NCBI GenBank assembly: GCA_031261885.1
Contig: JAISIU010000298.1
Coordinates: forward strand, 1 to 9,315
From: Bifidobacteriaceae bacterium
GTDB taxonomy: Bacteria > Actinomycetota > Actinomycetes > Actinomycetales > WQXJ01
Reading direction: 5' to 3'
DNA: 9,315 bases
In this document: one piece after another, positions 6,057 to 9,315 of the stretch
How the letters are laid out: each line of letters begins with the position of its first letter
Numbering within the stretch: the first letter of the stretch is position 1
Translations under genes and position numbers: made by a program
The notes under the pieces: generated by a model
Database searches by the model: none
Told to the model about the DNA's origin: nothing
The model's input: only the letters and a program-made list of their open reading frames with translations

Positions 6057-7082
6057 TCAGGCCAGCGCCTGCGCGGTCTGGATCAGTTCCTCGGGCACGG
6101 TCTTGAGCTTGCCGGCGATCTCGTCGATCGGGACGAGCACGACCTTCTCCTGCTGCAACGCCGTGATGACGCCCGTGTGGCCCGAGTGGATCGCGTCGAC
6201 GGCGGCCACGCCGAAGCGCGAGCCGAGGATCCGGTCCGCGGCCGTCGGCGTGCCGCCGCGCTGGACGTGGCCCAGCACGGTGACGCGGGTCTCGAACCCG
6301 GTCCGGTCCGCGATCTCGCGGCCCAGCGCCTCGGAGATCGACCCCGGCACGATCGAGCCGTTCACCGAGTACTGCGTCTTGTACTCCATGCTCGTGCCCT
6401 CGGCCGGCTCGGCGCCCTCAGCGACCACGATGATCGAGTAGTTGGCGTGCGAACGGTGGCGGTGCTTGAGCGCCTCGCAGATCTCGTCGATATCGAACGG
6501 CCGCTCGGGCGTCAGGACCACCTCGGCGCCGCCCGCGATCCCGGATTCGATCGCGATCCAGCCCGCGTGGTGGCCCATGACCTCGACGACCATGACGCGG
6601 TTGTGCGACTCGGCGGTGGTGTGGAGGCGGTCGATCGCCTCGGTCGCGATCGAGACCGCCGTGTCGAACCCGATGGACAGCTCGGTGCCGACCACGTCGT
6701 TGTCGATCGTCTTCGGGATGCCGACCATTTTGATACCGGCCTCGGCCACGCGGTTCGCGGCCTTCAGCGTGCCGTCGCCGCCGATGCAGACCATGGCCTC
6801 GACGTGCTCCGCCTCCATGGTACGCAGCACCTGGTCGAGGCTGCCGTCCTTGGTCGAGGGGTGGAAGCGGGCCGTGCCGAGGATCGTGCCGCCCTGGGGC
6901 AGCATGTTGCGCATCGTGGCGCGCGACAGCGGCATGAGGTCACCCTCGGCCGCGCCCTTCCAGCCGTTCTTGAACCCGAGGATCGAGTCCCCGTACTCCA
7001 GTTCGGCCCGCTTCACGACGGCCCGGATCGCCGCGTTCAGGCCCGGGCAGTCGCCGCCGCCAGTCAAAACACCGATACGCAC
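6057..7082 (-). CDS. pfkA: 6-phosphofructokinase, group III, predicted ATP-dependent
   Basis: This glycolytic enzyme phosphorylates fructose 6-phosphate to fructose 1,6-bisphosphate. From GTG at 7080-7082 the product is 341 aa, starting VRIGVLTGGGDCPGLNAAIR (initiator GTG read as Met). Residue numbers coincide with the E. coli enzyme up to about position 220: GGDG 101-104, PKTIDND 123-129 with catalytic Asp127, Arg162, Met169-Gly170, Glu187 and Glu222. The motif RVTVLGHVQRGG follows at 266-277. Gly104 is the ATP-type residue, while Lys124 is the residue seen in PPi-type and actinobacterial group III enzymes. This pairing is known from ATP-dependent Streptomyces PFK. The E. coli allosteric residues Arg21 and Arg154 are replaced by Ala and His, so ADP/PEP control probably differs. 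An in-frame start at 7163 would add 27 residues without family similarity that overlap the promoter region, so I reject it. Confidence 0.95.
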   Translation of the reverse strand: MRIGVLTGGGDCPGLNAAIRAVVKRAELEYGDSILGFKNGWKGAAEGDLMPLSRATMRNMLPQGGTILGTARFHPSTKDGSLDQVLRTMEAEHVEAMVCIGGDGTLKAANRVAEAGIKMVGIPKTIDNDVVGTELSIGFDTAVSIATEAIDRLHTTAESHNRVMVVEVMGHHAGWIAIESGIAGGAEVVLTPERPFDIDEICEALKHRHRSHANYSIIVVAEGAEPAEGTSMEYKTQYSVNGSIVPGSISEALGREIADRTGFETRVTVLGHVQRGGTPTAADRILGSRFGVAAVDAIHSGHTGVITALQQEKVVLVPIDEIAGKLKTVPEELIQTAQALA

Positions 7083-7125
7083 TTGGGGTCCCACACCTTT
7101 CGCCGGGATGACTTTGTCGCTTCCG

Positions 7126-7131
7126 ATACTA
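7126..7131 (-). promoter_or_regulatory. candidate -10 box for pfkA
   Basis: TAGTAT on the minus strand fits TANNNT and would start transcription near 7119, about 37 nt before the pfkA GTG at 7082. GGGA lies 6 nt upstream of that GTG as a weak ribosome binding site. No strong -35 hexamer is seen. The box lies inside the longer alternative frame, which supports the shorter pfkA start. Confidence 0.35.
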
Positions 7132-7249
7132 GACAGCCCCGGTGAGTGGTCGCCGCCATTCACGTGGGAAAGCGGTGAAAATATCGCGACGCGCCCGATG
7201 TCGGAAGGTCACCTTTTACCCAAAACGGAACCATCCGGCATCGTGCCCA

Positions 7250-7255
7250 TAGGCT
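7250..7255 (+). promoter_or_regulatory. candidate -10 box for a leaderless polA transcript
   Basis: TAGGCT fits TANNNT and ends 6 nt before the polA GTG at 7262, so the transcript would begin at or next to the start codon. There is no Shine-Dalgarno sequence upstream of the GTG. The first three bases of this box are also the in-frame TAG stop that limits the polA reading frame. No clear -35 hexamer is seen at the right distance. Confidence 0.4.
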
Positions 7256-7261
7256 GGGTGG

Positions 7262-9315
7262 GTGAGCCATGACGCCGAAACCGATCCCACTGCCCGCCTG
7301 CTCCTGATCGACGGGCACTCGATGGCGTTCCGCGCCTTCTACGCCTTCCAGGGCTCGGACATCTCCACCGCCACCGGGCAACCCGTGGGCGCGGTGTTCG
7401 GGTTCACGTCGATGCTGATCTCCCTGCTGAAGAACGAGCGGCCCACGCACGTGGGCGTCGCCTTCGACGTCTCGCGCACCACGTTCCGCACCCGGATCTA
7501 TCCCGAGTACAAGGGGACGCGCGGGGAGACGCCCGAGGAGTTCATCGGGCAGGTGCCGCTGATCCAGGAGGTCCTCGACTCGCTCGGCATCCGCTACACC
7601 CAAATGCCGGATTACGAGGCCGACGACATCCTCGCGACGTGGACGGCCCAGGGCCGCGCGGCCGGCATGGAGGTCCTGGTCTGCTCCGGCGACCGCGACA
7701 CCTACCAGCTGATCGACGACCGCGTCACCGTGCTGTTCCCGAGGCGCGGCGTCTCGCAGCTGGACCGCATGACGCCCGAGGCCGTGGCCGCGAAGTACGG
7801 CGTCGACCCGGCGCACTACCCGGACATGGCCGCGCTGGTCGGCGAGCAGTCCGACAACCTGCCGGGCGTGCCGCTGATCGGCCCGAAGAAGGCCGCCCAG
7901 TACCTGAACCAGTACGGCGGCCTCGAGGAGCTTTTGGCGCACGCCCAGGAGATCAAGGGCAAGACCGGCGAGAACCTGCGCGCCTCCATCGACCAGGTGC
8001 GGCTGAACCGCCGCATGGGCACGCCGGTCCGGGACTTGGCGCTGCCGCTCGGGCCGGCCGACCTGGCGCTCGGGCCGCTCGACCGCGCGGCCGTCCACCA
8101 CACGTTCGACACGCTCGAGTTCGCGCAGCTGCGCGGCCGGTTGTTCCAGCCGGGGACGTGGCCCGTGGGCGATGCCGGCGCCCCGGGGACGGGTGGCCCG
8201 GCCGGCGCGGTGGTCGCCAGCGTGGGGGCGGGCCCGGTGGAATTGGAGACGGTGGAGCCGGGCGCCCTGGGGGTGTGGATCGCGGCGCACGATGCCGGCG
8301 GCGCGGCCGGCGCGGCGGGCGGCGGCGGGGAACGTCCCCGGCTCGGCGTGGCCGTGGCCGGGCGGATCGACCGCGGGCAGGGCGACGCCCGGACGCTGAC
8401 CCTCGGGGCCGCGGGCGGCGCGGCCGTCCACGTGGACCTGGCCGAGATCGGGCCTCGGGACGAGGCGGCGCTGGCCGCCTGGCTTGGAGACCCCGAACGG
8501 CCGAAGGCGGTGTTCGACGCGAAGGCCGCCTGGCATGAGCTGCGCGGCCGCGGCCTGGAGCTCAAGGGCGTCGCCGAGGGCGGGGGCGCCGACATCACGC
8601 TGGCCGCCTACCTGTGTTTCCCCGACCAGCGCGGCTACGACCTCGACGACCTGTCCAGGCGCTTCCTCGGGAACGGGATCGACGCCGATGACGGAGCGGC
8701 CCAGGGGACGCTCGACCTGGGTGGGGCCGGCGGCGAGGACCGCGCGGCCGAGGCGGAGGCGCGGGCGGCCGTCGCGACCGCCCGGCTCGCCACCAAGCTC
8801 GAGGCGCTGCTGGCCGAGCGCGGACAGAGCAAGCTGCTGAGCGGGCTGGAACTGCCGATCATGCCGATCCTGGCGCGCATGGAGGACGCCGGCATCGCCG
8901 TCGACACCGACCGGCTCGACGCCCTCGAATCCCACCTGGAAGCGAAAGTCGAGGACGCCGCGCGCGCGGCGAGGGACGCCATCGGACGCGACGACGTGAA
9001 CCTGTCCTCCCCCAAACAGCTCCAGGAGATCCTGTTCGGACAGCTCGGCATGAAACCGGTCCGGCGCACCAAGACGGGCTACTCGACGGACGCCGAGTCG
9101 CTGGCCGAGCTCGCCGCCCGGACCGAGCATCCGTTCCTCATTCACCTGTTGGAGCACCGCGACCACATCCAACGGTTGCAGGCCGTCCAGGGGCTGAAGC
9201 GGACCGTCGGCGACGACGCCCGCATCCACACGACGTTCCAGCAGACCGTCGCCGCGACGGGACGGCTCAGCTCCGCGGACCCGAACCTGCAGAACATCCC
9301 CGTCAGGACCGAGAC
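7262..9315 (+). CDS. polA: DNA polymerase I, 5' part (runs off the right edge)
   Basis: DNA polymerase I fills gaps and removes RNA primers in replication and repair. GTG at 7262 is the only start between an in-frame TAG (7250) and conserved sequence; the frame stays open to the window end (684 residues seen, C-terminus missing). The 5' nuclease domain covers about residues 12-300, with LLIDGHSMAFRAF, the metal-binding YEADD (118-122) and SGDRD (142-146), and GEQSDNLPGVPLIGPKKA. Residues of about 310-525 occupy the place of the 3'-5' exonuclease but lack the DxE motif and carry Gly/Ala-rich loops, so proofreading is predicted to be lost, as in many actinobacterial PolA proteins. The polymerase domain begins near 526 and reaches TGRLSSADPNLQNIP (666-680); the catalytic DYSQIELR region lies beyond the edge. 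The first codons suggest a leaderless mRNA. Confidence 0.97.
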   Translation, partial: MSHDAETDPTARLLLIDGHSMAFRAFYAFQGSDISTATGQPVGAVFGFTSMLISLLKNERPTHVGVAFDVSRTTFRTRIYPEYKGTRGETPEEFIGQVPLIQEVLDSLGIRYTQMPDYEADDILATWTAQGRAAGMEVLVCSGDRDTYQLIDDRVTVLFPRRGVSQLDRMTPEAVAAKYGVDPAHYPDMAALVGEQSDNLPGVPLIGPKKAAQYLNQYGGLEELLAHAQEIKGKTGENLRASIDQVRLNRRMGTPVRDLALPLGPADLALGPLDRAAVHHTFDTLEFAQLRGRLFQPGTWPVGDAGAPGTGGPAGAVVASVGAGPVELETVEPGALGVWIAAHDAGGAAGAAGGGGERPRLGVAVAGRIDRGQGDARTLTLGAAGGAAVHVDLAEIGPRDEAALAAWLGDPERPKAVFDAKAAWHELRGRGLELKGVAEGGGADITLAAYLCFPDQRGYDLDDLSRRFLGNGIDADDGAAQGTLDLGGAGGEDRAAEAEARAAVATARLATKLEALLAERGQSKLLSGLELPIMPILARMEDAGIAVDTDRLDALESHLEAKVEDAARAARDAIGRDDVNLSSPKQLQEILFGQLGMKPVRRTKTGYSTDAESLAELAARTEHPFLIHLLEHRDHIQRLQAVQGLKRTVGDDARIHTTFQQTVAATGRLSSADPNLQNIPVRTE

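Larger units (their letters stand above)
7083..7261. promoter_or_regulatory. divergent pfkA-polA promoter region
   Basis: These 179 bp separate two divergent genes and are visibly AT-richer than the flanks around 7170-7230. They contain the pfkA -10 candidate (7126-7131), the polA -10 candidate (7250-7255), and an 11-bp palindrome AAGGT-C-ACCTT at 7205-7215 that could serve either promoter. No regulator is recognisable. Confidence 0.55.

Noticed and set aside
5901..7145. 414-codon open frame on the plus strand
   Set aside because: Antisense to pfkA and its flank, with Arg/Asp/Val-rich composition and no domain.
7083..7163. 27-residue N-terminal extension of PfkA
   Set aside because: It has no family similarity, overlaps the promoter and a -10 candidate, and PFK numbering matches the E. 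coli enzyme exactly when GTG 7082 is used.
7160..9229. 689-codon open frame on the minus strand
   Set aside because: It is antisense to polA, whose plus-strand protein is unmistakable. The translation is rich in Arg, Gly, Val and His with no family resemblance, typical of GC-bias shadows.

Overview
The window is very GC-rich chromosomal DNA. It carries rpsA followed directly by coaE, with polA close by, a gene order familiar from Actinobacteria. The S1 protein has the four-domain layout with a long acidic C-terminal tail, the phosphofructokinase is of the actinobacterial 'group III' kind, and GTG starts are frequent. I read this as an actinobacterial (Actinomycetes) chromosome. The sequence alone does not let me name a genus. 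I see no rRNA, tRNA, CRISPR array, insertion sequence or prophage.

Layout from left to right. Five genes lie on the minus strand, so they are transcribed right to left: fic (4-1230), a beta-propeller lipoprotein (about 1300-3345), coaE (3505-4215), rpsA (4248-5732) and pfkA (6057-7082). One gene lies on the plus strand, polA (7262 to beyond the right edge). It is divergent from pfkA across a 179-bp promoter region. pfkA and rpsA are separated by 324 bp that hold a candidate terminator, a candidate rpsA promoter and a leader. rpsA and coaE are only 32 bp apart and probably co-transcribed. The spacer between them can form two competing hairpins, one of which covers the coaE ribosome binding site.

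The right two thirds are core metabolism and information processing: glycolysis (pfkA), translation (rpsA), the last step of CoA synthesis (coaE) and DNA repair/replication (polA). The left third is accessory: a secreted lipoprotein whose twelve repeats could fold into two six-bladed propellers, and a self-inhibited class II Fic AMP-transferase. A strong 24-bp palindrome sits directly in front of fic and is the best regulatory signal in the window.

I did not find an obviously new defence or mobile system. The observations most worth following are the fic operator together with the C-terminal winged helix of its product, the twelve-repeat lipoprotein, a roughly 36-residue low-complexity insertion in CoaE, and the rpsA-coaE spacer structure.
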